DNA of 64,000 nucleotides from Allium sativum. Lineage: Eukaryota; Streptophyta; Magnoliopsida; Asparagales; Amaryllidaceae. Shown one piece after another: positions 11,410 to 23,570 of the stretch. The stretch is taken from contig CM060922.1 of the NCBI GenBank assembly GCA_030737875.1, positions 299,327,456 to 299,391,455 on the forward strand, given 5' to 3'. A model generated the notes under the pieces. It saw only the letters and a program-made list of their open reading frames with translations, ran no database searches and had not been told where the DNA came from. The translations under genes and the position numbers were made by a program. Positions within the stretch are counted from its first letter, which is position 1. Each line of letters starts with the position of its first letter.

Positions 11410-12119
11410 CATTCGACGATTTCAATATCGTTTTCACTTCAAATATTTCACTAACACCTTTAAATTTTGGAAAATTTTGCCATAACCTCCTTTGTACGGG
11501 AAGGGCTGGGAAAATTCCCAAATAGCCACATGGGTGTCTCATCTCAAAAAGAAAAAGGAAAATCCAAGCGGCTAGACAATAGGCTCATAAAATCATCACC
11601 CAAGCAAAACAGTAAACAGGTACCTATTTGTCGGGCATACAATTCTATTCCTCTTCTCTAGCCTCTTTGCTATAACCTGTTCAATAAATATGCATGTACA
11701 TATGTGCAATTCTTATCACTTATCATTTTCCATTCAACTTCTTATTTGATTCAACTTGGTTTAAAGTCACCATTCATTCTAATGTTGCATACATAGGCAA
11801 AAATCATATCATTAGCTAATTAATGAATATTTCAACTCATGCACATTTATTTGAACAAGTAGTTATTTTCAACACTTCACATTTCAAAAATGATATTTTT
11901 GGCGAACTAAAACATATTTCAACACATGACTATTTCATTTAGTTCCTATACATGTTAAAAATAATATTCATAGCAAACAAATATTTATTTCAACACTCGT
12001 ACATTTTTAGCAAATCACATACATGATAAAAATGATATTTTTATCATCTAAAATATTTGTTCAACTCAGGAATATTTTTAACACTTCACATTTTCAATAA
12101 AATGTAATTTTTTATTGTT

Positions 12120-12290
12120 CGGTCTTTTATTCAACACATGAATTTAATTTTCAACACATGACTTCTCAACACATGAGCATTTTCCACACATGAATATAGT
12201 TTCAACACATGACTTTAGTTTCAACACATGAAAATAATTTTAACATATGAATATAATTCTAAAACATGAATATTATTCAAAATTTCAGCA
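12120..12290. repeat. TTCAACACATGA short interspersed repeats in LTR C
   Basis: The word CAACACATGA, or a close form, recurs about eight times at roughly 20-base spacing. The other C LTR has the same run at 33250-33400. The E LTRs use the same word inside larger 114-bp repeats. Confidence 0.7.
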
Positions 12291-14166
12291 GCATAACGGC
12301 AGGGTAGTTAAAACCGGCACCGTCTCGAGTACGGCTCCTCGCTCTACCTTAAAACCTCGCGGTTTTTGAAAATGGAGATTTCATACATCTAATTCGCACG
12401 CAGGCGAGTATGATTTTCTTTTCCATAATTATTTGAAATTTGTTTCAATCACCAATGGGTATTTTTCAACCACAACCAAACAATATCAACCACAAACAAT
12501 TCTATCAACCATTCGCATTATTCACCAAATTTTTCACACCAATTCACAAATAATAAATATCGTCCATGGTTTGTGGACGAGGGGAGTGTAAATATATATA
12601 TTTATATTATTACCATTCCAACACACATATCATTTAAACAATGCATGTATAATTCATACTTCGCTCATATAACTTACACTACGCATGTACATGAGGTATA
12701 CGACACGTGTATAATTTATATTTCGCTTATATAATTTATGCATGACATTTCCATTCACACATCAGTTTAGAAATCTCACATTGGTTTTCGATGTGCTAAA
12801 AATCGTAGATAGCTCAGAAAAATCCGCGGTCTCTTCTATGTGGTAGAGAGCCTCCTTGCGGTCACGATGTTTCCTGTTTCATCGAATTTCGTTAAAACAC
12901 CATAAAGATACGATTTTTCAAAGTTTGCAACACTTAAAAGTGTTAATTTCAGTTCAATTATAATAGCCGATACCTTTCACGATTGTCCAAAACTAGGTTT
13001 TCAGTTTTCGCGAAAACCAAGGCTCGATACGACGATCGGAGGGCACAGCGTGGAAGAGGGTCGAGAGTGCTTCAGGTGCGTTGCGGTTGGAGGCAACTCG
13101 GTGGAGCCCAGTGATCGCGGCGGCGGCTGGAAAGTCGAGTCTTTGGAGGAAGAAATCTCGAGGTAGACGATAGGGGGAGTTCTTTATATGGATTTGAAGA
13201 GGGGAAGGAGAACTACAAAAAGTTGAACTGGGGGTGGGGCTGATTCGGGCTGCTGCGATCGGAAATCGCCAGGGAAGAGGAGAAAGCGTTTCCATCGATG
13301 TCGAGGGTGGGGGGGCTTTCTGATTTTTTTATTTTAATGACTGGAGAATTTTGATTGGCCCGTGGGTTTTATTAAATTTTTAAAATACCGTTTCTCCACA
13401 CGAACACCAATTCAAACCCAACGACTGTCGCCCCTAGCTAAATACCCCTATCCCGGACACAATGGGATATGTTTCGTAGGCCAATTCGACTGTTACAGTC
13501 AGTTATCTTTCAAATTAAAATATAAAACATTATATATTCGATCTGAACGTATATTTCAATTTGCCAGGGCCACAAACTGATTCGAAAAATTCTAGAAAAA
13601 TAAATCTAGCTATTTTTTGGCGCTATGTTCTCAAAAAAACTAGTTTCGTCGAATTCTGAGACCATTTGAAAAATGACCATTTTCTGGTTGATCCAACTTA
13701 ACAGAAATTAACCAAACATGTTTTCTTTTGCCACGCTCACATACTAGCTTCAAAAATTATGAAATTTAAAACCTAGCAATAATTTGACATGCTGGATCCA
13801 ACAAAAGTGGTTTCGTCGAATTCCGAGGTCATCTGCAAAATGTCTATTTTCAAAGGCTATATATTCTCTATAGCGACCTTTCTGAAGATTCATTTGGCCA
13901 TAACTTTTGATTCCCGCTATGAAACTTCGATTTTTCAGATTCGTTTGAAAGGTATTCATAAACAGATTTAAATATTTTTGGTTTCACTAAAATCCGTTAT
14001 ATTTTGCACCCGGTATAGTCAGTCAAAGTTTGAATTCAAATTTTCAAACTGCCACGTTATTTCTAATTCATTATTTTATTGAAATCTTCTATTTCACTTG
14101 TTTAAATTTCTTTGAAATAACCAATTTAAAAATTTTAAATTGGCTCGTATTTTCCGGGTTGTTACA

Positions 14167-14184
14167 ATCTCCCCCACTTAAAAC
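14167..14184 (-). promoter_or_regulatory. Polypurine tract of element C
   Basis: Read on the minus strand, GTTTTAAGTGGGGGAGAT directly precedes the 3' LTR. E has the same tract at 47330-47346. This is the expected plus-strand primer. Confidence 0.8.
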
Positions 14185-14268
14185 TTTTCGTCCCTGAAAA
14201 GGAAACAACAGTACAGTAGGAAACAAAAATGTAAATGCAAAGTATTCTGAAGGTACCTTGCACCGGTG

Positions 14269-15663
14269 TTAGTCAGAGAGGTCCACTCTGCATTTGGGGT
14301 ATGCTTGGTTAATGCTTTCCTCAGTCTCCCAAGTACAGTCTCTAGGATCACTACTCCACTGCACTTTAACTAAATGAACCTTCTTACTCCTTAGCTCTTT
14401 AGTTTCTTTGCCAACAATTTTTAACGGCTCTCTTCTGACTGCTAATTCTGGAGTAATTTCCAACTCCTCTTGCGCTGCTTCTTCCACAACAAGATCCGGA
14501 TCTTGCACATGTCTTCTAAGGTGAGATACATGAAATACATTATGCACTCTAGGCAACCAATCAGGTAATTGAACCTTATAAGCAAGAGTTCCAATTCGTT
14601 CAAGTATAGGAAAGGGAGCCATAAACCTGGGTGCTAACTTCCCAATTTTACCGAATCGGATCACTCCTCTCATTGGAGAAACTTTCAAATAAACATGATC
14701 ACCAACAGCAAATGTCAAATCTCTTCTTCTAGAATCCGCATAACTTTTCTGCCGGCTTTGTGAGATTTTCAATCGCTTCTTGATGAAATCGACTTTATCA
14801 AATGCTTCTCGAATCATATCGGGTCCTAACACAAGTCTGTTGCCAGGTTTTACCAAACATGCTGGAGATCTGCACGGTCTACCGTATAATGCTTCAAATG
14901 GCGACATTCCCAAAATTGCTTGATAGCTATTGTTATATGAAAATTCTGCCAAGTGCAAGTGATCTTCCCATGACCCACCAAAATCAATAATACAAGCCCA
15001 TAGTAAATCTTCTAGAATTCTATTCACTCGTTCAGTTTGGCCATCTGTCTAAGGGTGATAAGCGATGCCCATATTCAGTTTTTTTCCCAATTCTGTCTGG
15101 AATGCCTCCCAGAATTTGCTAGCAAATATTGGGTGTCTATCAGTGACTATGCTGATGGGAACTCCATGTAGCTTAACAATTTCTTTAAAATATATCTGTG
15201 CTAGACTTTGAGCGGTTCTATTGGATCTGAAAGTTATGAAATGGGCGGTCTTCGTGAAGCGATCTACTATCACCCAAATACTGTCATTACCTTTCATGGT
15301 TCGAGGCAAACCATCTATGAAATCCATGGAAATCTGTTCCCATTTCCAACCTGGGACTTCCAACGGTTGCAACAATCCTGCTAGCTTTTGTTGGTCGCTC
15401 TTGACTAATTGACAAGTACGGCATCTGCTAACATATAAACAAATGTCCCTCTTCATCGCCTTCCACCAAAAAGTGCGTTTGATATCGTGGTACATTTTAC
15501 TTACTCCAGGATGAATGCAAATCTTGGATTTATGGCATTCATCGAGCACCTCTCTTTTGAGCTTAGGGATGTCGGGAACACAAATTCTTCCATTTAATCT
15601 CAGAACTCCCTCATTATCCACTTGGAAACTGGAGCTTTCGCCCCTTTGAATTCTTTTAATCAT
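14269..15663 (-). pseudogene. pol: Integrase plus chromodomain-like tail of element C (one internal stop)
   Basis: Inserts element cDNA into chromatin. The frame runs from the edge of B (15663) down to 14269 with one in-frame stop. Visible in order: zinc-binding H/C region (IHPGVSKMY, CRTCQ), catalytic Asp in SMDFIDGLP, second Asp in IVTDRHPIF, then HP-stop-TDGQTERVNR with the catalytic Glu kept. The stop is TAG where the family has CAG. The C-terminal part carries GKLAPRFMAPFPI, VHNVFHVSHLRR and a chromodomain-like LVKVQW...CTWETEE. The ORF begins at B because B split pol: the ATG at 15663 is target-site duplication sequence, not a natural start. Confidence 0.85.
15659..15663. repeat. Left target-site duplication of element B (ATCAT)
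   Basis: ATCAT at 15659-15663 matches ATCAT at 27083-27087 on the far side of B. Taking one copy away keeps the reading frame of C pol in register, which proves the join. Confidence 0.95.
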
Positions 15664-16854
15664 TGTAACACCCCACCTCCACTAGGATCACTCGTTAGAA
15701 TGTACTAGCTTTGGAGGGGCGTTATTGTGAAGGTAAAACATGCACAGAGATATCGCAAGACAGAATATATAAAAATAAATATAAGTAAAGCAGCGGTAGC
15801 AGATAAAAACCCATCATCATCATCTCAGAAAACCAACATAGTCAAGTACATAATATCAAAATGTCATGATCCAAAATACAACATCAGTCCAGATACGTGA
15901 TAACCAAAACACATGGTAAAAACATCAGTACTAATCCCCAGAGAATAAAAGATAAGCCACAGCTAGCTCAGATCCATACATGAGCTATCCAACAAGCAAG
16001 TCAAAGATCCACTAAGCAGATGTAGCCCCTCCCTGAGAACCTGTGGGGGGGGGGGGGGGAAACGGAAGAAAAGAAGCGAAAGAAAACAGGTCAGTCAAAA
16101 AGACTGGTAAGCCCTACTACGATCCATCTATAAACTAATAAAGTTAACAGTATGATGGAAACTGAGATGAACATACTGGCAATAGATAAAGGTGACATCA
16201 CATAGATGAGATTAAACTATGCACCACAGTGTACTAGCAAACCCACAAAACAGATCTTGATCCCTTAGCCCAAACTTTGGCCCAATAACATGAAGTGACC
16301 TTAGTATAAGGTCCAGCCCAACGGTCTAGTCGATCGGCTCCCTATAAACCTAACACGTCAAGTGTTGGTGTCCATACGGCCCACATGGATGTAGTCAGAC
16401 TGTGTCGGGTCCACCTTCGGGTGTATCAAGCCCTCGGGTGTCAACCCCAGACACTTAAGCAATAATGCACAGTCTAAGTCTACTGGTACTCGTGCCTCGA
16501 GTTTGTCCAATATCGGACTACGTGCACGTCCGTAGCCCGCCGGACCCGCACCGCTGTACCACTCAGCCGTCGCTTTGGTCGCTTACATCAGTCCAGTAAT
16601 CGTGCCCCGCCCTAGCCTAGCCTCTAGGGTTGTGAAAGATACCAAACTGGGATTACTGCTGGAACAGACCACGTTGCTAGGGTTTCTAAGAGGGTTAAGT
16701 GTGGTTTTAACCCCTCACTAATCCTGGATTAAATTAGTTAAGTGTAACCACTTAACCCCATCTAATCCTCGCCTCCCCATTATTGGTTAAGTATTAGTGG
16801 GCCATGACTTAACCCTAATCATGAGGCATTTATTACTTAACGCACCCAACCTCT

Positions 16855-17005
16855 CACATTAGACATCCGTGGTTACCTGGGAAGATTTACACCACGTCTA
16901 GGTCTAACCTCGGGTCTTACGGTGCATCATGACCAACTACCCACATTAGACCCCACGTTGTGGTTACCTGGGAAGATTTACACCACAACTAGGTCTAACC
17001 TCGAG
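16855..17005. repeat. ~98-bp direct duplication in LTR B (copy in the other LTR at about 25375-25525)
   Basis: The phrase GTGGTTACCTGGGAAGATTTACACCAC followed by TAGGTCTAACCTCG occurs twice, with CATTAGAC before each. Both LTRs carry it, and A has a diverged form at 2365-2560. A smaller 32-base repeat (GGGTAGACCTAACTTAATAGG...) follows at about 17073-17138. Confidence 0.8.
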
Positions 17006-17279
17006 TTGGCCATATCATGTTATCTAATGTCATGTCCACTTTAGAACATATTTACAAGTTAACATATACTTGGGTAGACCTAACTTAATAGGTAAATTCC
17101 CAAGGGGTAGACCTAACTTAATAGGTAAATTCCCAATGTTTTAGTTTCACGTATTTTTAAGTTTACCCAAACCCTCCCAACGTCATTATCTCGCTTATAT
17201 ATTCGTCATAACGCATAAGGGTAAAAAGGTAACTTGGCAAAACATACATGATGAACTTCACATATCATAATAAGGATGC

Positions 17280-17670
17280 ATACATGTTAAACTTGCAAAT
17301 CATGTCATGGTGAACTCGCATAAACATGCATAGCTTATTAAATATGCATAACATGGTAAAGTGAACTTGCATAGTCATGCATAACCTACTAAACTTGCAT
17401 AACATGGTAAGGTGAACTTGCATAACCCATAAAACTTGCATAACATGGTAAGGTAAACTTGCATAACCCATAAAATAGGTATAGCATGGTATAATAAACT
17501 CGCATAAGCATGCATAACTTGTGAGACATGTAAAACATGGCATAGTAATCTCGCATATGCACGCATAACTTGTGAAACATGTAAAACATGGTATAATGAG
17601 TTCGCATAAGCATGCATAACTTGTGAATCATATAAAACATGACATAGTGAGTTCGCATAACATGCATAAT
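17280..17670. repeat. CTTGCATAACATGG imperfect repeat array in LTR B (other copy about 25800-26190)
   Basis: Words built on GCATAAC, AACATGGTA and ACTCGCATAAGCATGCATAAC recur about a dozen times at 20-60 base spacing. The pattern is diffuse, not a clean satellite. Several overlapping minus-strand frames with repeated MLCKF or YHVMQV motifs arise from it and are not proteins. Confidence 0.65.
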
Positions 17671-18217
17671 CAACTAAACTCACATAAATCTCAACTTTCA
17701 CCAAACATTAACTTCAAAGTTTGTAAAGTGAAGGTAAGAGGGCTTACAAATATAAACAAGCCACAAATCCACCAAATAAGATGAAGAAGCCCTTTTAAAA
17801 ACTCAAAGCAAAGCCTCAAATAAGAAAAACCTTTTTGCAAAATCCCAAAACGCAAACTTTAGCAAATCAAACTTGCTACTTAATGAAGTATGCAAGTTAT
17901 TAAGCATTCATACAACATAGAAAAGGTTGTATGATCATCATATCTTCATAGGATTTAACTTTGAGGAAGGTGGAGGCTAGGTTTTAGGTGGAGGCCATTT
18001 GAGGATTCAAATTGACATAGTTTAGTTGCTAGATTGATTAATGAGGCTTTAGGGTAGGATTAGGGGTATATTTATAGAAGATTAGAGTGTTTTTAGCCCT
18101 AGGATTAACCCTAGATTAGGTTTGGCCCGTCAGATTTCAGAATTCTACAGAACCAAGCCATATGACTCAACCCAAATCAGAAATGGTGCACCAGGCTGAG
18201 CTGCCTGGGCACCCCCT

Positions 18218-18267
18218 GTCGACAGGGCTGTCGACAGGGCTGTCGACTCCCTGGGTGCCCTGTCGAC
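18218..18267. repeat. Four GTCGAC palindromes in LTR B (3' copy)
   Basis: GTCGAC at 18218, 18230, 18242 and 18262, in the phrase CTGTCGACAGGG. Flanked by GCTGCCTGGGCACCCC and CTCCCTGGGTGCCC, which are partly inverse to each other. The proximal end lies 282 bases from the sense-strand LTR start at 18549. Confidence 0.85.
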
Positions 18268-18550
18268 ATGGGTCCCCCTGGCGGGAATTTTCCCGCCTAA
18301 CCCAGATTAGCCCTAATCCCTGTTTTTAATTCGAAATTTAAATCTGTTTTTAGCATAGAAATTTCTGAAAACTTCAATGGGCCTTAACCGGGTCATACGG
18401 ACTCCGATTTTCGAAAACTCGGACTCTATTTCGCGTATTTTTCCGAGACGAACGCAATGGCATAGCCCGTTTCCCCTGATTCAGATTTTTGAATTAAATT
18501 CTGCCTCGATTTATGTTATAACAGTTTAATGAAAATACGGGTTGTTACAT

Positions 18551-18566
18551 TCTCCCCTCCTTAAAG
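18551..18566 (-). promoter_or_regulatory. Polypurine tract of element B
   Basis: On the minus strand CCTTTAAGGAGGGGAGA precedes the 3' LTR, the same tract as in A. Confidence 0.8.
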
Positions 18567-19095
18567 GATTTCGTCCCCGAAATCTTCAAGTTAGGAAGAA
18601 CATATCCTACCATCCCACATCCATCTACTCAAAACATCATCCACGAGCAACCATTGTCCTTAAAGGATTCTAAATGCTGTATGAACATATGCAAAAGTGT
18701 GTGTATATGTACCTATCTAATGCAATGATCAATGCAAAATATGTTAGTGAAATGTATCCATATGTATGCAAATCCCTATCATAATGTATAATACCTACAT
18801 GCGTGCTCAATCATACATCCATATGCAACATCCATGTGATTGCATACAAATTTCATCCAAGAATAAGCATAAACACTCATGCACATGCAATATGAGGAGT
18901 GTGTGAGCCGATCTAGTGCCTAATGTGTATCATGCATCCATGAGTAACCACTTGCAAACACTTGCAACCGCTTGCAACCATCAAACATAACATGTTTCAA
19001 ACACATGTTTCATCCAAAAGGGTTTCTACCTAAGGTTCTCATGACAAGCTTAGCACGATAACTAGATAAATATGGATAGCAAAGAGAAAGATATA
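18567..19095 (-). other. 3' untranslated region of element B
   Basis: About 530 bases between the end of integrase and the polypurine tract. Homologous to 1-550 of element A on the other strand. No gene is seen. Confidence 0.75.
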
Positions 19096-21033
19096 CTAAC
19101 AAAGGAAAGCGATTGAGAGTGTACCCTCAAAAAGGAATGGATAAAGCCCACGCATCTTCTCCTCGGTTTCCCAAGTTGCGTCCTCTTCGGCTTCACCCCA
19201 TTGAACTTTCACCAATCTGACCTCACGATTCCTTAACTTCTTGGTTTCTGTCCCCAAGATACGAATCGGAGCTTTCCTTAAAGTTGCTTCTTTCTCTACT
19301 TCCACGTCTTCAAGAGTGCTAGGTTCAACCACCTCAGCGGACTCATGCAGGCACTTTCGGAGATGCGAGACATGGAAGACATTATGCACTCCGGACAACT
19401 TCTCGGGCAATTGCACTCTATAGGCCATCTTCCCAATTCTCTCAATGATGGGGAAGGGTCCAACAAATCTCGGTGCTAGCTTCCCAATAGCTCCAAATCG
19501 GACCACATTCCGCAAAGGAGAAACCTTCACGAAAACCTTGTCCCTAACCTCAAACTCCAATTCGGACCTTCGCCTGTCAGCATAGGATTTCTGCCGGTCT
19601 TGGGCCGCTTTCATCCGTCTTCTAATCAACTCGACCTTCTCGGATGTATCCCTAATCATGTCGGGTCCAAGTATAAGCTTATCCGTGGATTCCCACCAAC
19701 ATGTAGGTGACTTGCACGGCCTCCCATACAAAGCCTCAAAGGGTGCCATCCCTATGCTCGCCTGATAACTGTTGTTGTATGCAAACTCGACAAGAGAAAG
19801 ATGGTCTTCCCAAGCGCCACCAAAATCCAGAATGCAAAGCCTCAACAAGTCCTCAAGTACCCTATTCACCCTTTTTGTTTGGCCGTCCGTTTGTGGGTGA
19901 TAGGCCGTACTCAGGTTCAACCTTGTGCCCATAGCCTCCTGCAAACTGTTCCAGAACTGACTAGTAAAGATGGGGTCTCGATCACTGACTATGCTGGAAG
20001 GGACTCCATGTAGTCGCACTATCTCACGAAGATATACTGTTGCTAGTCCAGATGCTGTCCTTTTGCTCTTTACTGGAATAAAATGAGCACTCTTCGTGAG
20101 CCTATCCACAATGACCCATATGCTCGTGTTCTCCTTCCTGGACCTTGGAAGCCCATCAATAAAGTCCATAGAAATGCTCTCCCACTTCCATAGCGGGACC
20201 TCTAGCGGATGTAATAGCCCACCGGGCTTCTTTGACTCAGCTTTTACTCTCTGACAAATAACACATCTCGAGACAAACTCCGCTACATCCTTCTTCATCC
20301 CAGGCCAGAAGAAAACGCGCTTCATGTCCTTATACATCTTATCACCACCTGGATGTATGGTCATCTTGGAGCGATGCGCTTCCTCAAGAACTTTTCTCAC
20401 CAAGTCTTCTACCATCGGAACACAAAGCCTTCCATCCCTCCTTAGCCAACCCTTATCGTCTATAGAATATCGAGCAAGGTGACTAGATGTCTCCCCTCGA
20501 ACCATCTTATCCATGATCTCCACTATCTGAGGGTCTTCCTTCTGTGAAGCCCCGACTTGATCTAGAAGAGTAGGTCTGAGCTCTAGAGATGCCAAAGAAC
20601 CGGTCACCGACTCCATTGCCAAAGAGAAATCAAAGGTCGCCAAGAACTCTAAATTCTTCATTTCAACAAATAGAGGACTTAGTGTCAACCTTTTCCTACT
20701 TAACGCATCCGCTACAACATTCCCCTTGCCAGGGGTATAGGATATCTCAAAATCATAGGAAGCCAAAAATTCCATCCATCTCTGCTGTCTTAAGTTCAGA
20801 TCTTTCTGCGAGAAGAGATACTTCAAAGACTTATGATCAGTATATAGCTCGAATCTCTCTCCCAGAAGATAGTGACGCCATGCTTTGAGAGCATATACAA
20901 TCGCTGCCAGCTCTAGATCATGAGTGGGATAATTTCTCTCATGCACCTTAAGTTGCCTCCCACCAAAACATATAACTCTGCCTTCTTGCATCAGAACGGC
21001 GCCCAATCCCGTGCCACAAGCATCAGTGTACAC
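19096..21033 (-). pseudogene. pol: RNase H, integrase and chromodomain-like part of element B pol
   Basis: Continues the polyprotein after an in-frame TAG at 21102-21100, where the family would have CAG, so it is not a separate gene. The apparent start is only the first usable codon after that stop. RNase [47 protein letters not shown] (first ~115 residues). Integrase: zinc region HPGGDKMYKD...CVICQ, catalytic Asp in SMDFIDGLPRS and in IVSDRDPIF. The catalytic Glu of GQTER is replaced by Lys (GQTKRVNR, about 19880), a G-to-A change. The C-terminus has GKLAPRFVGPFPI, NVFHVSHLRK and LVKVQW...ATWETEEKM. Apart from these changes it is full length. Confidence 0.9.
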
Positions 21034-21099
21034 GGTAAATATTATACCACCATCGGGTAAAGCTAGAACTGGTGCAGAGGTAAGGGCTCTCTTGAGCCT

Positions 21100-23163
21100 C
21101 TAAAAAGCAAGCTCACAATCCATATCCCAAGCAAAGACTAGGTTCTTCTTCGTCAACTTAGTAAGAGGAGCAGATATCTTCGCGAAGTCCTTGATGAACT
21201 TCCGGTAAAAACCCGCAAGACCCAGAAAGCTTCTCACCTCGGTTGCATTCCTTGGCGTCTTCCAATCCTGAACCGCAACCACCTTAGCGGGATCCACAGC
21301 CAAGCCTTGCTTGGATACGATATGCCCAAGAAATCTGACTTCCCTTCTCCAAAAGTGGCACTTGGAGAACTTGGCTTTTAACTGGTGTGCTCTGAGTGTG
21401 TCCATCACCTCTACTAGGTGCCTCGCATGCTCCTCCTCATCCTTGGAGAAGACTAGGATATCATCAACAAAGACCACGACAAACTTATTCAAGAACTCCC
21501 GAAACACCCTACTCATCAAATCCACAAAATACGCGGGTGCATTCGTCAAACCGAACGGCATAACAAGCCATTCAAAGAATCCGTCTGGAGTTCTGAATGC
21601 AGTTTTGTCTATACTGTCTTCAGCCACTCTGAGCTGATGAAAACCCGTAGCAAGATCAAGCTGAGAGAAAACAGAAGCACCAACAAGCTGATCAAAGAGA
21701 TCGTCGATCCTTGGCAACGGGTGTCGGTTCTTCTTAGTCAGCTTATTCAATTCTCTATAATCCACACAGAGTCGAAGAGAGCCATCTGCCTTAGTTGCAA
21801 ACACCACAGGCGCTCCCCATTCGGATATACTCCTTCTGATGAAGCCCTTCTCAAGCAATTCTTTCACTTGCTTGCTCAGCTCCCGTCTCTCACGCGGAGC
21901 CATATGCCGAACGGGCAAAGAAACAGGTTTAGCATTATCTACCAGATAGATGCGAAAGTCAATCTCTCGTTTAGGGGGCAACCCCTTTACTTCTTCAAAC
22001 ACATCTGGATAATCCCGGACCACCCTTACAGACTGAAGGGCCTCCTCTGATGAGTCGAGAGATTCTAGATAGCATAACATGACGGGATTCTTCGGATTGC
22101 ATGAAATCTCTAAGGTGTTGCCCAGGCGAGTCACAAGCCTTACAACCCTATGCTCACAATCCAGAATGGCTCCATATCTAGACAGCCAATCCATGCCCAA
22201 GATCAATCCGTATCCCCTGAAACCTAGAACATACGCACTACACAAGAATTCTATGCTGAGTATAGAGATCCTTAGATCCTCACATATCATAGATAGATGA
22301 GCTGAACCCCCAATGGGATTCGAAACACAAACGGGATCATCCACTAAGCTAGTACTGAGGTGCAAGCTATCAACAAGATCGGATGAAATAAAGCTATGTG
22401 ATGCACCGGAATCAAACAAAGTACGTACTGGAAGATCAGAGATATAAACAAGGTTCTCAACAGAAACACTACCTCTCTCGGGAACTGAAGCGGCATTGAG
22501 AGCATGAACTTGCCCTCCTGAAGATCCAGCCTGTCCTTTCTTCTTTGGGCATTCTTTGCTGAAGTGCCCAGTCTCTCCACAAGAAAAGCATCCACCACTA
22601 AGCTTCCTTTTCTTCTTCCTGCAATCCTTAACAAAATGCCCAGCTATGCCACAGTAATTGCACTTCCCCTTGCTTTTGTTGTTGCCCTTCTTGTTCTTAT
22701 TCTGATTTCCTTGACTGCATTGACCTTGGTTGCCTTTGCCTTGAGAATCAGCCTTCTTTGCTTGAGTATCTCCCGACTTGACTTCCTTCTTTCCCTCTCC
22801 CTGAAGCAGAGCCATATTGACCAAACTCTCGAAAGTGGCTCCATGCGGAATATGCGACATCGCCAAGCCCTGTAGCGGTTCATTCAATCCTCTGGCAAAT
22901 CGAAGAGCCTTCTTCTCCGGAGTGTTCACTATATCCAAACCAAAGCGGGCCAGCTGATTAAACTTGTTCACATACTCCTTGATTGACATATCACCTTGCT
23001 TTAATGAAATGAACTTCTCCATTTGTAAATTCGCCTCGGCTGAAGATAGAAACTTGGTCACAAATCTAGCCCTCAAATCCGCCCAAGTCTCAACGGGCCT
23101 TGTCCCATTGGTGACCTCCCAACAATAGGCCGCCTCATCCTTAAAAAGCCAAACTGTCAATAG
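21100..23163 (-). CDS. gag-pol: Gag C-terminus, protease and reverse transcriptase of element B
   Basis: Open for 686 codons (up to 23160). Residue positions are in this frame: Gag capsid 1-130 ([29 protein letters not shown]); two CCHC zinc knuckles at 167-180 ([14 protein letters not shown]) and 191-204 ([14 protein letters not shown]); aspartic protease DSGAS at 250-254 and ILGMDWL near 320; RT from about 395 with [32 protein letters not shown] and the catalytic FVDD at 564-567; then [11 protein letters not shown] and [14 protein letters not shown]. The upstream end is cut by a MITE, and removing 407+8 bases restores the frame with the gag N-terminus. It ends at a TAG that separates it from RNase H. 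All RT catalytic residues are present. Confidence 0.9.
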   Translation of the reverse strand, partial: LLTVWLFKDEAAYCWEVTNGTRPVETWADLRARFVTKFLSSAEANLQMEKFISLKQGDMSIKEYVNKFNQLARFGLDIVNTPEKKALRFARGLNEPLQGLAMSHIPHGATFESLVNMALLQGEGKKEVKSGDTQAKKADSQGKGNQGQCSQGNQNKNKKGNNKSKGKCNYCGIAGHFVKDCRKKKRKLSGGCFSCGETGHFSKECPKKKGQAGSSGGQVHALNAASVPERGSVSVENLVYISDLPVRTLFDSGASHSFISSDLVDSLHLSTSLVDDPVCVSNPIGGSAHLSMICEDLRISILSIEFLCSAYVLGFRGYGLILGMDWLSRYGAILDCEHRVVRLVTRLGNTLEISCNPKNPVMLCYLESLDSSEEALQSVRVVRDYPDVFEEVKGLPPKREIDFRIYLVDNAKPVSLPVRHMAPRERRELSKQVKELLEKGFIRRSISEWGAPVVFATKADGSLRLCVDYRELNKLTKKNRHPLPRIDDLFDQLVGASVFSQLDLATGFHQLRVAEDSIDKTAFRTPDGFFEWLVMPFGLTNAPAYFVDLMSRVFREFLNKFVVVFVDDILVFSKDEEEHARHLVEVMDTLRAHQLKAKFSKCHFWRREVRFLGHIVSKQGLAVDPAKVVAVQDWKTPRNATEVRSFLGLAGFYRKFIKDFAKISAPLTKLTKKNLVFAWDMDCELAF
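23156..23163. repeat. Left target-site duplication of the MITE (GTCAATAG)
   Basis: GTCAATAG here and again at 23571-23578. Eight bases is the hAT superfamily signature. Confidence 0.9.
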
Positions 23164-23570
23164 TAGGGGTGTAAATCGGTCGGACCGGACCGGACGGAGG
23201 TGTGTTCAGTTTCTGTCCTAAAAAAAATCGGACCGAACACGGACCGGACCAAAAAAATTCTCGGACAAATTTTGTTGTCCTAATTCGTGTCCTAAATAAA
23301 ATCGGTCGGACACGGACATGTTCGGACCGATCGGACTCGGTCGGACATGGCTATTTATATCACATTTTGTACATTTTACTAGATTTTCTCTCAACTATAT
23401 GTCGAATAACAAGTAATTCGGACGAATTCGGACGAGCTCGGACCGGACATGATTTTTTTCTCGTACAAATTTTGTTGTCCTAACTCGTGTCCTAAAGGAA
23501 AATCGGACGGACGTATTTCGGTCACGGACACGAACGGACGTCGGACATTCGAACAAAATTTACAGCCCTA
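23164..23570. mobile_element. hAT-type MITE (407 bp) inside element B gag
   Basis: Begins TAGGGGTGTAAAT and ends ATTTACAGCCCTA. The termini are inverted over 13 bases with one mismatch, with an 8-bp duplication GTCAATAG. It has no coding capacity. The body is rich in CGGACCGG and contains a diverged direct repeat: CAAATTTTGTTGTCCTAA...CGTGTCCTAAA at about 23265-23297 and again at about 23466-23495. The apparent 93-aa frame on the plus strand is MITE sequence. Because B is young, this MITE moved more recently still, unless B was copied with it inside. Strand cannot be assigned. Confidence 0.92.

Larger units (their letters stand above)
8933..14166 (-). repeat. 3' LTR of element C (5234 bp)
   Basis: On the plus strand it runs TGTGACGATTCC...GGGTTGTTACA. 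It holds the ~247-bp internal duplication (10891-11340), a 60-bp TA microsatellite (11346-11405), TTCAACACATGA repeats (12120-12290) and the hairpin CGTCCATGGTTTGTGGACGA (12561-12580). Compared with the other C LTR it keeps a ~43-base stretch near 10915-10957 that is missing there between short CAAATT repeats. No credible gene: open frames such as 12993-13295 are LTR sequence. Confidence 0.9.
15664..18549 (-). repeat. 3' LTR of element B (2886 bp)
   Basis: TGTAACACCCC at the left and GGGTTGTTACA at the right, flanked by ATCAT. Contains a 15-G run (16045-16059), a ~98-bp direct duplication (about 16855-17005), GCATAA-rich repeats (17280-17670), a sense-strand TATA box near 18070 and a GTCGAC cluster (18218-18267). 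It lacks the 12-base CCTGTCGACATG repeat found in the other LTR. Open frames at 17265-17704 are repeat by-products. Confidence 0.95.

Noticed and set aside
12993..13295. 100-codon minus-strand frame in the C LTR
   Set aside because: GC-rich part of U3/R; not maintained in the other C LTR, which has a duplication and indels here.
17265..17704. Three overlapping minus-strand frames of about 100 codons, and copies at 25786-26225
   Set aside because: Low-complexity translation of the GCATAA repeat array in the B LTRs; present in several frames at once.
23202..23483. 93-codon plus-strand frame
   Set aside because: Entirely inside the hAT MITE and built from its CGGACCGG repeats; no transposase similarity.
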